DNA of 8,995 nucleotides from a bacterium (lineage in GTDB: Bacteria > Oederibacteriota > JAJYGY01). Below are positions 1 to 7,102 of the stretch, in pieces. The DNA lies in NCBI GenBank assembly GCA_021790555.1, contig JAJYGY010000375.1, forward strand, positions 1 to 8,995, read 5' to 3'. The translations under genes and the position numbers were made by a program. Numbering within the stretch: position 1 is the stretch's first letter; each line of letters begins with the position of its first letter. The notes beneath the pieces were generated by a model. That model was not told the DNA's origin. It saw only the letters and a program-made list of their open reading frames with translations, and did not search any database.

Positions 1-515
1 AGGGCCCTGGCCGGGCGCGAAGCCGGCGGTTTGGACGCCAGGGCCGGGGCGGGATGGGCGGGCGCGGCCGCCGCGCGGGCGCGGGGCTCCACCCGGGCCA
101 GACGGCGCGGGGAGGGAGCCGGGGCCGCGCAGGAAGGCCTGGCCGGGGCGGAGGGGGGCGGGGCCAGGGGCGAAGGCGCGGGAACCCGGGTCAGCACCAG
201 GGCCAGGGCCGCGGCGGCGCCCAGGGCAGGAGCCCAGACCCGGGGGCTGAAGCGGCGCCGGGCGGCGTTGATCTTCGACCAGAGCGAAGGCCGGGCCGCC
301 GCGCCGGCGCCCAGGCGCGCCATCACCGAGGCCGAAAAACCGGGGGGCACCGCCACCTCGCGGCGCAGGGCGGCCAGGCCCGCCTTCAGGCGCTTCATCT
401 CCCCGACCCCGGCCGCGCAGCGGGCGCACGAAGCCGCGTGGCGGGCTTTGGGCCCGGCCAGGCGGCCGTCCGCGGCCAGCGAAACCTGGGCGGAACTGAG
501 GTGGGGGTTCTTCAT
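1..515 (-). CDS. Membrane-anchored zinc-type anti-sigma factor, partial (C-terminus beyond left edge)
   Basis: Reading leftward from an ATG at 515 the frame stays open for 171 codons to the window edge. The start overlaps the sigma factor stop in an ATGA (515-512), so the two are translationally coupled. Residues 26-33 read HAASCARC, which fits the HxxxCxxC zinc-binding signature of ZAS anti-sigma factors. A helix-like stretch follows, then an Arg-rich segment (86-92) and a hydrophobic segment at about 93-109 (WAPALGAAAALALVL), a plausible single membrane span. The rest is very rich in Ala, Pro and Arg and would lie in the periplasm. Known for the family: the N-terminal domain holds the ECF sigma inactive at the membrane until an envelope or redox signal releases it. 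That this protein controls the sigma gene next to it is inferred from motif and overlap. The sensory part is low-complexity and shows no recognised domain within the window. Confidence 0.82.
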   Translation of the reverse strand, partial: MKNPHLSSAQVSLAADGRLAGPKARHAASCARCAAGVGEMKRLKAGLAALRREVAVPPGFSASVMARLGAGAAARPSLWSKINAARRRFSPRVWAPALGAAAALALVLTRVPAPSPLAPPPSAPARPSCAAPAPSPRRLARVEPRARAAAAPAHPAPALASKPPASRPARA

Positions 516-1120
516 GGCATGAATCCTTTCAACTTCCGTTTCAGCGCCTGCCGGGCCCGGGAAAGCCGCGACCGCACCGTGTTCACCGGAACCGCCAGGA
601 TGGAGGCGGCCTCCTCGTAACTGAAGCCCTGCAGGTCGACCAGCTCCACCGCCTTCTTGAACTCCGGGGCCAGGGTCTCCAGCTTGGCCCTCAGGGCCTC
701 GCCGCGTTCGCGCGATTCAAGCTCCTGCAGCGGCGAGGGGCGGCCCGAATCGAAGAGCCTGGACTGGCCCTCGTCCATGCCGCTTTTTTCGAGCAGGCCC
801 TCCAGCGACCGGGCCTTATCCCTTCCCTTGGCCCTCAGGTAGCGCCGCTGGTTGTAGCAGGCGTTGAGCGTCACCCGGTAGAGCCAGGTCGAAAAACTGG
901 ATTGGCCTTTAAAACCCCCCAGGCTGTGATACACTTGGACGAAAACTTCCTGGGCCAGGTCGCAGGCTTCTTCATACTGGTTCAGGTGGCTGAAGCAGAG
1001 GTTGACCACCTTTTTCTGGTAGCGCAGCACCAGCGCCTCGAAGGCCGCCAGGTCGCCGGACTGGGAGAGCGCCACCAGGCCCTTGTCCGGGTCTTCGGGT
1101 TTCTTCTGTGAAGGGGCCAT
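512..1120 (-). CDS. ECF-type RNA polymerase sigma factor (RpoE/SigW-like)
   Basis: The 202-residue protein has the two-domain layout of group 4 (ECF) sigma factors. Region 2 covers about residues 25-95, with the typical EACDLAQEVFVQVYHSL and FSTWLYRVTLNACYNQRR stretches for -10 recognition and core binding. Region 4 covers about 140-195, with the helix-turn-helix SYEEAASILAVPVNTVRSRL for the -35 element. A linker of about 45 residues joins them and region 3 is absent, as expected. The length fits the family. The ATG at 1120 is the first possible in-frame start, but the only strong Shine-Dalgarno (AGGAGGT, 1138-1144) lies 17 nt upstream, which is unusually far, so the exact start is less sure. 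An ECF-like promoter sits at 1160-1188, suggesting autoregulation. The anti-sigma gene follows with an ATGA overlap. The signal sensed cannot be told from sequence. Confidence 0.95.
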   Translation of the reverse strand: MAPSQKKPEDPDKGLVALSQSGDLAAFEALVLRYQKKVVNLCFSHLNQYEEACDLAQEVFVQVYHSLGGFKGQSSFSTWLYRVTLNACYNQRRYLRAKGRDKARSLEGLLEKSGMDEGQSRLFDSGRPSPLQELESRERGEALRAKLETLAPEFKKAVELVDLQGFSYEEAASILAVPVNTVRSRLSRARQALKRKLKGFMP

Positions 1121-1137
1121 GCGCGGCGTTTTCGGGC

Positions 1138-1144
1138 ACCTCCT
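1138..1144 (-). promoter_or_regulatory. Ribosome binding site of the sigma gene, unusually distant
   Basis: The minus strand carries AGGAGGT, a near-perfect Shine-Dalgarno, 17 nt before the ATG at 1120. The usual gap is 5-10 nt. No ATG, GTG or TTG lies closer in the same frame; a GTG directly at the site is in another frame. Either the long spacing tempers translation or the true start is different. Confidence 0.5.
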
Positions 1145-1159
1145 GTTTGGTTCCGCCTC

Positions 1160-1188
1160 TTAGGACACCGAACGGGCTGGAAAGTTCC
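1160..1188 (-). promoter_or_regulatory. ECF-type promoter for the sigma/anti-sigma operon
   Basis: On the minus strand GGAACTT (1188-1182) is followed after exactly 16 nt by TCCTAA (1165-1160). This closely fits the RpoE-class consensus of a GGAACTT -35 box and a TCTAA-like -10 box. The site lies 40 nt upstream of the sigma start, leaving room for a short leader with the AGGAGGT site. ECF sigma genes commonly transcribe themselves, so this is the likely autoregulatory promoter. The match is seen directly; its use is inferred. Confidence 0.72.
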
Positions 1189-1231
1189 CGCTTTTTGGCC
1201 CCTCGAGGCCCGCCAGGGGCCCGGAAAGTCC

Positions 1232-1253
1232 TTTGAAAACAAGGGTTTTCAAA
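1232..1253. repeat. 9-bp perfect inverted repeat in the divergent sigma/OMP spacer
   Basis: TTTGAAAAC (1232-1240) and GTTTTCAAA (1245-1253) are perfect inverted copies around a 4-nt centre (AAGG). The site lies between the leftward sigma operon and the rightward barrel gene, about 50 bp before the latter's start. It could be an operator for a dimeric regulator or a small RNA hairpin in the leader of the barrel gene. It has no T-tract, so a terminator is unlikely. A second, looser inverted repeat (GGCCCCT 1197-1203 with AGGGGCC 1215-1221) lies just upstream. Confidence 0.45.
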
Positions 1254-1301
1254 ACCGCCCCCGGTGAGGGGGGGCGGAGACACGCTTTTGAGGGAGGAAG
1301 G

Positions 1302-2132
1302 GTGAATTTCCGGGTGTTTTTTACCGCGGCCCTGCTTCTGGCCGCCGCGCCGCTGGCGGCCCAAACGGGCGGCTCCCAGCCTAAGCTTCCGGCCGCCTCC
1401 GCCGCGGATTCCCCCGCGAGCACCCGTCCGGTCTCCCTGGCCGGGCTGTGGTCCCTGGAAGCCTCGGCCGACTTCGACATGTACGACAATTCGGACGTGC
1501 TCTCCTACTACCCGGCCTACTCCACCACCCTTCCCCAGGGCTCCACGTTTCTCGGCTTTTCGGCGCGGGGCAGCTACCACTTCAGCGACGCCTGGTACCT
1601 GGGCGCCGGCATGGACTGGCTTTCCAAGGGCTTCAGCGTCACGGACCAGGTGCCGGACGGGGCCGGCAACACCGCCACCTACACCCAGGCCTACCAGTGG
1701 AACGCGCTGTTTCCCAGCCTGACCCTGGGATGGAGCTTCCTGCGGGGGGTCAATTCCTGCCTGGCCCTGGAAGGTTCGCTGGGCCCGGTGCTGCTTGAGA
1801 ATTCCAGCTACCAGGAGTCCGGCTCGGCCAGCGAACAGGCCAGCTTCAGCGGGGCCAGCCTGGGGGGCACCCTGGGCCTTTCCGGGGCCTGGTTCATCGT
1901 GCCCTGCCTCAGCGCCGAGTTCCAGGCCGGGTACCGCTTCGCCTACCTGGGGGCCGTGTCCGTCCAGTCCAGCGACCCGGAAAACCCGGTGGAGCCGGTG
2001 GACGGCAAGGCGCCCTTCGTGGACTTCAGCGGGCCGGTGGTCAAGGTGGGGCTGGGCCTGTACTTCGGCATGAAGAACCCCTGGGGCGACCTGGCCGAAC
2101 CCGAGCCCGGGCCGGCGCCCACGGCCCGGTAG
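1302..2132 (+). CDS. Putative outer-membrane beta-barrel protein with signal peptide
   Basis: I start this gene at the GTG at 1302 because AGGGAGGAAGG directly precedes it and because it puts a clean signal peptide at the N-terminus (MNFRVFFTAALLLAAAPLAAQ, cleavage likely after about residue 20). An upstream TTG at 1233 would add 23 charged residues and spoil that signal. The protein is 276 residues. After a Ser/Ala/Pro-rich linker (to about 45) it shows alternating hydrophobic/polar strands rich in Gly and aromatics (for example FLGFSARGSYHF, WYLGAGMDWL, CLSAEFQAGYRFAYLG, VVKVGLGLYFGM), as expected of a small 8-10 strand barrel. The last clear strand ends GLGLYF, followed by a short Pro/Glu-rich tail, so the classical C-terminal Phe is not terminal. 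I do not recognise the family and no enzyme or receptor role can be given. It lies divergent from the ECF sigma genes and may belong to the same envelope-stress response; that is inference. Confidence 0.8.
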   Translation: MNFRVFFTAALLLAAAPLAAQTGGSQPKLPAASAADSPASTRPVSLAGLWSLEASADFDMYDNSDVLSYYPAYSTTLPQGSTFLGFSARGSYHFSDAWYLGAGMDWLSKGFSVTDQVPDGAGNTATYTQAYQWNALFPSLTLGWSFLRGVNSCLALEGSLGPVLLENSSYQESGSASEQASFSGASLGGTLGLSGAWFIVPCLSAEFQAGYRFAYLGAVSVQSSDPENPVEPVDGKAPFVDFSGPVVKVGLGLYFGMKNPWGDLAEPEPGPAPTAR

Positions 2133-2155
2133 GGCGGGACGCGCCGAAATGAAAA

Positions 2156-2187
2156 AGCCTCCGGCTTTCAAGCCGGAGGCTTTTTTT
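2156..2187. terminator. Bidirectional rho-independent terminator
   Basis: A perfect 12-bp stem (AGCCTCCGGCTT 2156-2167 with AAGCCGGAGGCT 2170-2181; a realistic hairpin has a TTCA loop) is followed on the plus strand by seven T (2181-2187). A run of A at 2152-2156 gives the matching T-run on the minus strand. It sits between two convergent genes, the barrel gene ending at 2132 and the DUF2273 gene ending at 2197, and should end transcripts from both sides. Confidence 0.93.
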
Positions 2188-2196
2188 GTCGCCGCC

Positions 2197-2415
2197 TCAG
2201 CGCGGGCGCCGGCCGACGCGGCCGCTGAAGTTGCCCCGGCTGCGCCGGTCGTCCATCAGCTTGCCCAGGGCCCAGCCCAGCAGGGACAGTCCCAGGATGA
2301 CCAGGGCCTTTTTCAGGCCGAAGCAGGCCCACAGGATGCCGGCGAAGAACCCCAGCAGGGCCAGCGCCAGGCGCCAGAAGTTGTCCAGCAGCAGGCGGAC
2401 GAAGTTCTCGTTCAT
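2197..2415 (-). CDS. DUF2273-type small integral membrane protein
   Basis: The product is 72 residues from the ATG at 2415, which has GGTGG 6 nt upstream; a TTG at 2427 would add only MVAV-like residues and is less likely. Two hydrophobic helices are visible (about 13-32, LWACFG at the end, and 37-51), separated by a short Lys-Lys turn, then a basic tail rich in Arg and Gly (57-72). Size, two-helix hairpin and position next to AmaP and Asp23 genes match DUF2273 proteins, which in Gram-positive bacteria accompany the asp23 locus. Its biochemical role is not known. It lies 43 nt after AmaP and is the last gene before the terminator at 2156-2187, so it closes the operon. The family call rests more on context and topology than on a distinctive motif. 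Confidence 0.75.
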   Translation of the reverse strand: MNENFVRLLLDNFWRLALALLGFFAGILWACFGLKKALVILGLSLLGWALGKLMDDRRSRGNFSGRVGRRPR

Positions 2416-2458
2416 GACGGCCACCAACGCTGAGCGGTGAGATCCATGGCGCGGTCCG

Positions 2459-3061
2459 CTAGAACTTGCGGCGCGCGCGCGGATAGGGCGCGTCGGCGGG
2501 CCGGGCCTCGGCCTCGGGGTCGCGGAAGGCCACCTTGGAAACCAGCACCCGAGGCCGGATGTCCTGCTCCACCCCCAGGATGTTCTGCATGTAGCGGCGG
2601 ATGGCCTCCTGGGTCTGCTCGGTGGCGCGGGGCAGGGGCGAATCGGACCACAGCACCACCTTGGCCGTGACGCGGATGCCCTTGCGCCTGGCCACCACGC
2701 GCAGCTTGATGTCCTTCAGCGCGTCCACCTCGGAGCGGATCACCTTGCCCATGTCCTCCAGTGCGCCCAGGGCGATGAGCACCTCGCCCAGGGGGTTGTG
2801 GAAGACCACGGTGCGCTCGTAGCGGCGGTTGCGGATGTTGCCCACCACCGTGGAGACGGCCACCAGCAGGCAGATGAGCCCGGCGCTGCACAGCAGGATG
2901 CGCGCGGTGAGGTTGTGGGCCACCAGGCCCTCCAGCCACTGGTAGAAGGCCACCAGCAGGTGGGCGGTGGATTCCGACATGCCCGTGGCGATGAGCAGGC
3001 AGCCCAGGGCGAAGAACAGCAGCGTGTTGAGCACGATGATGATGATGTTGAAGGTCTTCAT
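2459..3061 (-). CDS. amaP: AmaP-like alkaline shock response membrane anchor protein
   Basis: This 200-residue protein has two N-terminal membrane helices, about residues 5-26 (NIIIIVLNTLLFFALGCLLIAT) and 54-73 (RILLCSAGLICLLVAVSTVV), joined by a 27-residue loop. A soluble domain of about 82-178 follows, with features of an Asp23-like fold, and then a tail ending PRARRKF. This is the layout of AmaP, which in Staphylococcus aureus recruits Asp23 to the membrane. The ATG at 3061 follows the Asp23 stop with a single base between (TGACATG), so translation is coupled. The C-terminal tail is Arg-rich and not typical in my memory of the family. The expected role is to hold the neighbouring Asp23 protein at the inner membrane; the physiological output is unknown. 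Family assignment is firm from topology plus neighbours. Confidence 0.85.
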   Translation of the reverse strand: MKTFNIIIIVLNTLLFFALGCLLIATGMSESTAHLLVAFYQWLEGLVAHNLTARILLCSAGLICLLVAVSTVVGNIRNRRYERTVVFHNPLGEVLIALGALEDMGKVIRSEVDALKDIKLRVVARRKGIRVTAKVVLWSDSPLPRATEQTQEAIRRYMQNILGVEQDIRPRVLVSKVAFRDPEAEARPADAPYPRARRKF

Positions 3062-3062
3062 G

Positions 3063-3446
3063 TCAGCGGCCCCTCTTTTCCCAGTGGACCGCGTTGGCGC
3101 TGCCCACGCCCTGCACGGTCACGTTCACCTCGATGACGCTAAGCCCGCTCATGCGCTCCACGGCCTCGGCCACCGATTCCTGCACCTGCGAGGCCACTTC
3201 GGCGATGTCGGCGCCGAATTCCACCAGGATATAGAGCGAAAGGGCCACCTCGCGGTCGCCCATCTCCACCTGCACGCCCCGGGCGCTGGAACGCAGGCCC
3301 AGCAGCCCGGCCAGCGAGTCCACCGGCCCGCCCGAGCCCATGCCGGCCACCCCGCGCGCGCGCAGGGCCGCCGTGGAGGCGATGGAGGCGATGGCCTCGT
3401 CCGAGACGCGCACGTCGCCGAATTCGGTCCGCTGGGTGTTTTTCAT
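3063..3446 (-). CDS. Asp23/Gls24 (YqhY-like) family envelope stress protein
   Basis: The 127-residue protein carries the family hallmarks: an N-terminal GDVRVSDEAIASIASTAAL followed by GVAGM (about 33-37), and near the C-terminus the segment VEFGADIAEVASQVQESV, a region of amphipathic helix, then MSGLSVIEVNVTVQGV. There is no signal peptide or membrane span, so it is cytoplasmic. A GGAGGG ribosome site overlaps the accC stop region 7-12 nt before the ATG at 3446; only 12 nt separate the genes. In Bacillus subtilis the paralogue yqhY also follows accB-accC, and its loss selects for mutations in acetyl-CoA carboxylase, so a link between this protein and fatty-acid supply is plausible. In staphylococci Asp23 binds AmaP, whose homologue is the next gene here. 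Whether both roles hold in this organism is inference. Confidence 0.9.
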   Translation of the reverse strand: MKNTQRTEFGDVRVSDEAIASIASTAALRARGVAGMGSGGPVDSLAGLLGLRSSARGVQVEMGDREVALSLYILVEFGADIAEVASQVQESVAEAVERMSGLSVIEVNVTVQGVGSANAVHWEKRGR

Positions 3447-3458
3447 GCCCGGTCCCTC

Positions 3459-4802
<1,344 letters not shown>

Positions 4803-4832
4803 GCGCTCTCCACAGTGTTGTTGATTTCCGGG

Positions 4833-5354
4833 TCAGGCCGGTTCGACGACGAAGAGGGGCTGGCCGTACTCCACGGGCTGGGCGTTTTCCACCAGCACCT
4901 TGACCACCTTGCCGCTGATCTCGGCCTTGATCTCGTTCATCAGCTTCATGGCCTCGATGATGCACACCGTCTTGCCCGGGGCCACCAGGTCGCCTTCCTG
5001 GATGTAGACGGGCGACTCGGGCGAGGAGGACCGGTAGAAGGTGCCCACCATGGGGGCGGTGATGGTGATGCCGCCCGGGTTGGCCGCCGGGGCGGGGGCC
5101 GCGGGGGCCGCCGCCGGGGCCGGGACGGGCGCCGGCAGGGGGGCCGGAGCCGCGGCCTGGGGGGCCGGCGGGGGGGCCGACACGGCCGTGCCGGCCACGG
5201 CCACCTGGGCCTCGCCCTTGCGCAGCTTGATTTTCAGCCCCTCCTGCTCGATGTCCACCTCGGTGAGCTCGGCCTTGCGCATCAGGTCGATGAGCTTCTT
5301 CAGGTCCTTCAGGTTCACGTTCGCCTTCTTGGCGCCACCCGGCCCGCTGGCCAT
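4833..5354 (-). CDS. accB: Biotin carboxyl carrier protein of acetyl-CoA carboxylase
   Basis: AccB carries the biotin that shuttles carboxyl groups between AccC and the carboxyltransferase. I choose the ATG at 5354, since GGAGG lies 6 nt upstream; an ATG at 5360 directly abuts that site and is too close. This gives 173 residues. An N-terminal helix-rich segment (about 10-50; LKDLKKLIDLMRKAELTEV) is followed by a very Ala/Pro-rich flexible linker (about 55-95) and the biotinyl domain (about 96-173). The biotin attachment site is EAMKLMNEI, with the modified lysine at residue 137. The 'thumb' typical of bacterial BCCP is visible as TFYRSSSPESPVYIQEGD. It is followed by accC after 30 nt. A weak G5/C5 hairpin lies in the 60-nt gap after efp (5394-5410), with no close T-run. 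Confidence 0.97.
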   Translation of the reverse strand: MASGPGGAKKANVNLKDLKKLIDLMRKAELTEVDIEQEGLKIKLRKGEAQVAVAGTAVSAPPPAPQAAAPAPLPAPVPAPAAAPAAPAPAANPGGITITAPMVGTFYRSSSPESPVYIQEGDLVAPGKTVCIIEAMKLMNEIKAEISGKVVKVLVENAQPVEYGQPLFVVEPA

Positions 5355-5414
5355 AAGCATCCTCCTTCACGAAAAAGTCTGGGAGTCAGTGTCGGGGGTC
5401 CAGGCCCCCCTTTG

Positions 5415-5978
5415 TCACTTGGCCCTTTCGATGTACCTTCCCGTCTTGGTGTCCACCTTCACCAGCTCGCCCGTCTCGATGAACATGGGCACCTGCACCA
5501 CCGCGCCGGTCTCCAGGGTGGCGGCCTTGTTGGCGTTGTTCACGGTGTCTCCGCGCACGGCCGGGGCCGTCTCGACGATCTTCAGGGCCACCGACGTGGG
5601 CAGGCGGATGCCGATGGGCTGGTCGCCGTTGAAGTTGACCATGATGGTGTCGTTCTCCTTCAGGTAGTTCATGGCGTCGCCCCGCACGCCCCTGGGCAGC
5701 TGCACCTGCTCGTAGGTCTCGGTGTTCATGAACACGTAGGCCTCGCCCTCCTTGTAGAGGTACTGCATGTCGTGGGGCTCGATCTCCACGTCTTCCAGCT
5801 TCTCGCCGGCGTTGAGGGTGCGGTCGATGACCGTGCCCAGCTTGATGTTGCGCAGCTTCAGGCGCACGAAGGCGCCTCCCTTGCCGGGCTTCACGTGCTC
5901 GTACTGCAGCACCTCGTAGAGCACCCCTTCGTACATGATGGCGTCGCCGGGCCTGACTTCGTTGCTGGAAATGACCAT
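5415..5978 (-). CDS. efp: Translation elongation factor P
   Basis: EF-P enters the ribosomal E site and rescues ribosomes stalled at consecutive prolines. The 187-residue product has the three beta-barrel domains of the family: the N-terminal KOW-like domain (1-64), the OB domain (about 65-130) and the C-terminal domain, which carries the signature LPTSVALKIVETAPAVRGDT (about 127-146) and ATLETGAVVQVPMFI. The loop tip that reaches the peptidyl-transferase centre reads KPGKGGAFVR, with Lys33 at the position that E. coli beta-lysylates and Bacillus modifies differently. Which modification is used here cannot be told. The ATG at 5978 has AGGAAG 4 nt upstream; longer upstream reading in this frame runs over the peptidase gene and is not coding. 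Neighbouring Pro-rich proteins (AccB linker, anti-sigma tail) are plausible EF-P clients, which is inference. Confidence 0.98.
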   Translation of the reverse strand: MVISSNEVRPGDAIMYEGVLYEVLQYEHVKPGKGGAFVRLKLRNIKLGTVIDRTLNAGEKLEDVEIEPHDMQYLYKEGEAYVFMNTETYEQVQLPRGVRGDAMNYLKENDTIMVNFNGDQPIGIRLPTSVALKIVETAPAVRGDTVNNANKAATLETGAVVQVPMFIETGELVKVDTKTGRYIERAK

Positions 5979-5985
5979 GGATCTT

Positions 5986-6024
5986 CCTTTCGTTGAAAGG
6001 CGGCCCGGGGCCCGGGGGCCCCGG
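5986..6024 (-). promoter_or_regulatory. Two hairpins in the peptidase-efp gap, one at the efp ribosome site
   Basis: Between the peptidase stop (6035) and the efp start (5978) the transcript can form a 9-bp GC-only stem (6005-6013 with 6016-6024; arms CCGGGGCCC and GGGCCCCGG, 2-nt centre). It is followed by a 6-bp stem, CCTTTC/GAAAGG (5986-5991 with 5995-6000). The second stem overlaps the first bases of the efp Shine-Dalgarno AGGAAG (5988-5983). Neither has a T-tract. They could tune efp translation or act as an RNA processing or stability site; no experimental meaning is known to me. Confidence 0.4.
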
Positions 6025-6034
6025 TGCCGTCCGG

Positions 6035-7102
6035 TTAAACGGTGATGAGTTCCTTGGTGGTGCGGTAGAGGTTTTCGGACCCGCGCGGGGTCACCACCAG
6101 CAGGTCCTCGACGCGCACGCCCAGCCTGCCGGGCAGGTACACGCCGGGCTCCACGGTGACCAGCATGCCGGCCTTCAGCTTGTCCTTCAGGCGGGGGCCC
6201 AGGCGGGGCTCCTCGTGCACCTCGCGGCCCACGCCGTGGCCCAGGCCGTGGCCGAACCGGTTGCCGTACCCGGCCCGGGCGATCAGGCCGCGGGCCTTCA
6301 GGTCCACGGCCCCGCACACGGCCCCGTCGCGCACCGCGTCCTCGGCCGCCTAGATCGCCCGGCGGACGACGCCGTAGACCTTCTTTTCCAGCGCCCCCAC
6401 CCGGCCCACGGCCACGGTGCGGGTCATGTCCGAATGGTAGTGGTGGAAGGTGCAGCCGAAATCCATGACCACCAGCTCGCCCATTTGGATCTTCTTTTCC
6501 GAGGCGATGCCGTGGGGCAGGGCGCCCCGCCAGCCCGAGGCCACGATCGTCTCAAAAGCCGGACCGGAGGCGCCCTGCTGCTTCATGTAATATTCCATTT
6601 CCGTGGCGATTTCCTGTTCCCGGACGCCCGGCTTAATATATGAAAGGATATGGGAGAAGGTGCGGTCGGCCAGGCGGGCGGCCTGGCGCAGGGCCTCCAG
6701 TTCGCGGCCGTCCTTCAGCAGGCGCAGCTCCTCCACCAGGCGGCGGGTGGGCACCAGCTTCACCTTGGGCAGCTCCTTGGCCAGGTACTCGTGCGCGGCC
6801 ACGGTGACGTGGGTGGCCTCGAAGCCCAGGCGGCGGATGCCGGCCTTTTTCACCAGGGCCGCGGCGTCCAGCAGCTGGAAACGGGTCTGCAGCACGACCT
6901 CGGCGCCCTTGACCTCCAGGCCGGCCTGGGTGGTGTAGCGGGAGTCGGTCAAAAACCAGGTCTTTTGGGGGCCGAAGACCAGCAGGCCGGCCGAACCGGA
7001 AAACCCGGCCAGGTAGTTGCGGTTCACCGGGCTGGTCACCAGGAAGCCGTCCAGCTTTTCCCTGTCCAGAATGGCCCTGAACTTGTCGAATCTCTCCTTC
7101 AT
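6035..7102 (-). pseudogene. M24 family Xaa-Pro peptidase (PepQ/YqhT-like), interrupted by in-frame amber codon
   Basis: From the ATG at 7102 (GGAAGG 5 nt upstream) a 355-codon gene can be read to TAA at 6037-6035, but codon 251 (6352-6350) is TAG. Both parts are in the same frame, so this is a nonsense change, not a frameshift. Residues 1-125 form the creatinase-like N-terminal domain; the pita-bread metallopeptidase domain follows. All five metal ligands of M24 are present: Asp214 (MDFG), Asp225 (SDMTRT), His289 (GHGLGHGVG), Glu318 (VTVEPG) and Glu332 (VRVED). The amber codon lies between the first two and the last three, so neither half could be active alone. The site aligns with a helix where relatives often have Gln (CAG), one base from TAG. 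Length and synteny (before efp) match B. subtilis YqhT. The function would be removal of N-terminal residues before proline or cleavage of proline dipeptides. Sequencing error, a recent null mutation or suppression are all open. Confidence 0.85.

Noticed and set aside
31..620. Two overlapping plus-strand open frames (163 and 188 codons).
   Set aside because: They are antisense to the anti-sigma gene, whose HxxxCxxC motif, membrane span and ATGA overlap with the sigma gene decide the strand.
1233..1301. Upstream TTG start for the barrel protein.
   Set aside because: It would add 23 charged residues before the signal peptide and has no ribosome site, whereas the GTG at 1302 has both.
972..2171. 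A 399-codon open frame on the minus strand.
   Set aside because: It overlaps the sigma gene in another frame and runs opposite the barrel gene, which has a signal peptide and Shine-Dalgarno. The Gly/Pro/Arg-rich composition indicates a shadow.
6334..6352. Frameshift as the cause of the split peptidase.
   Set aside because: Both halves are in the same frame and only one codon (TAG) interrupts them, so a nonsense change is the right description.
6350..6352. Genome-wide amber reassignment (TAG read as Gln or another amino acid).
   Set aside because: TAG ends accC, amaP, the barrel gene and the cytochrome gene at the expected lengths, so TAG functions as a stop here. Local suppression is not excluded.
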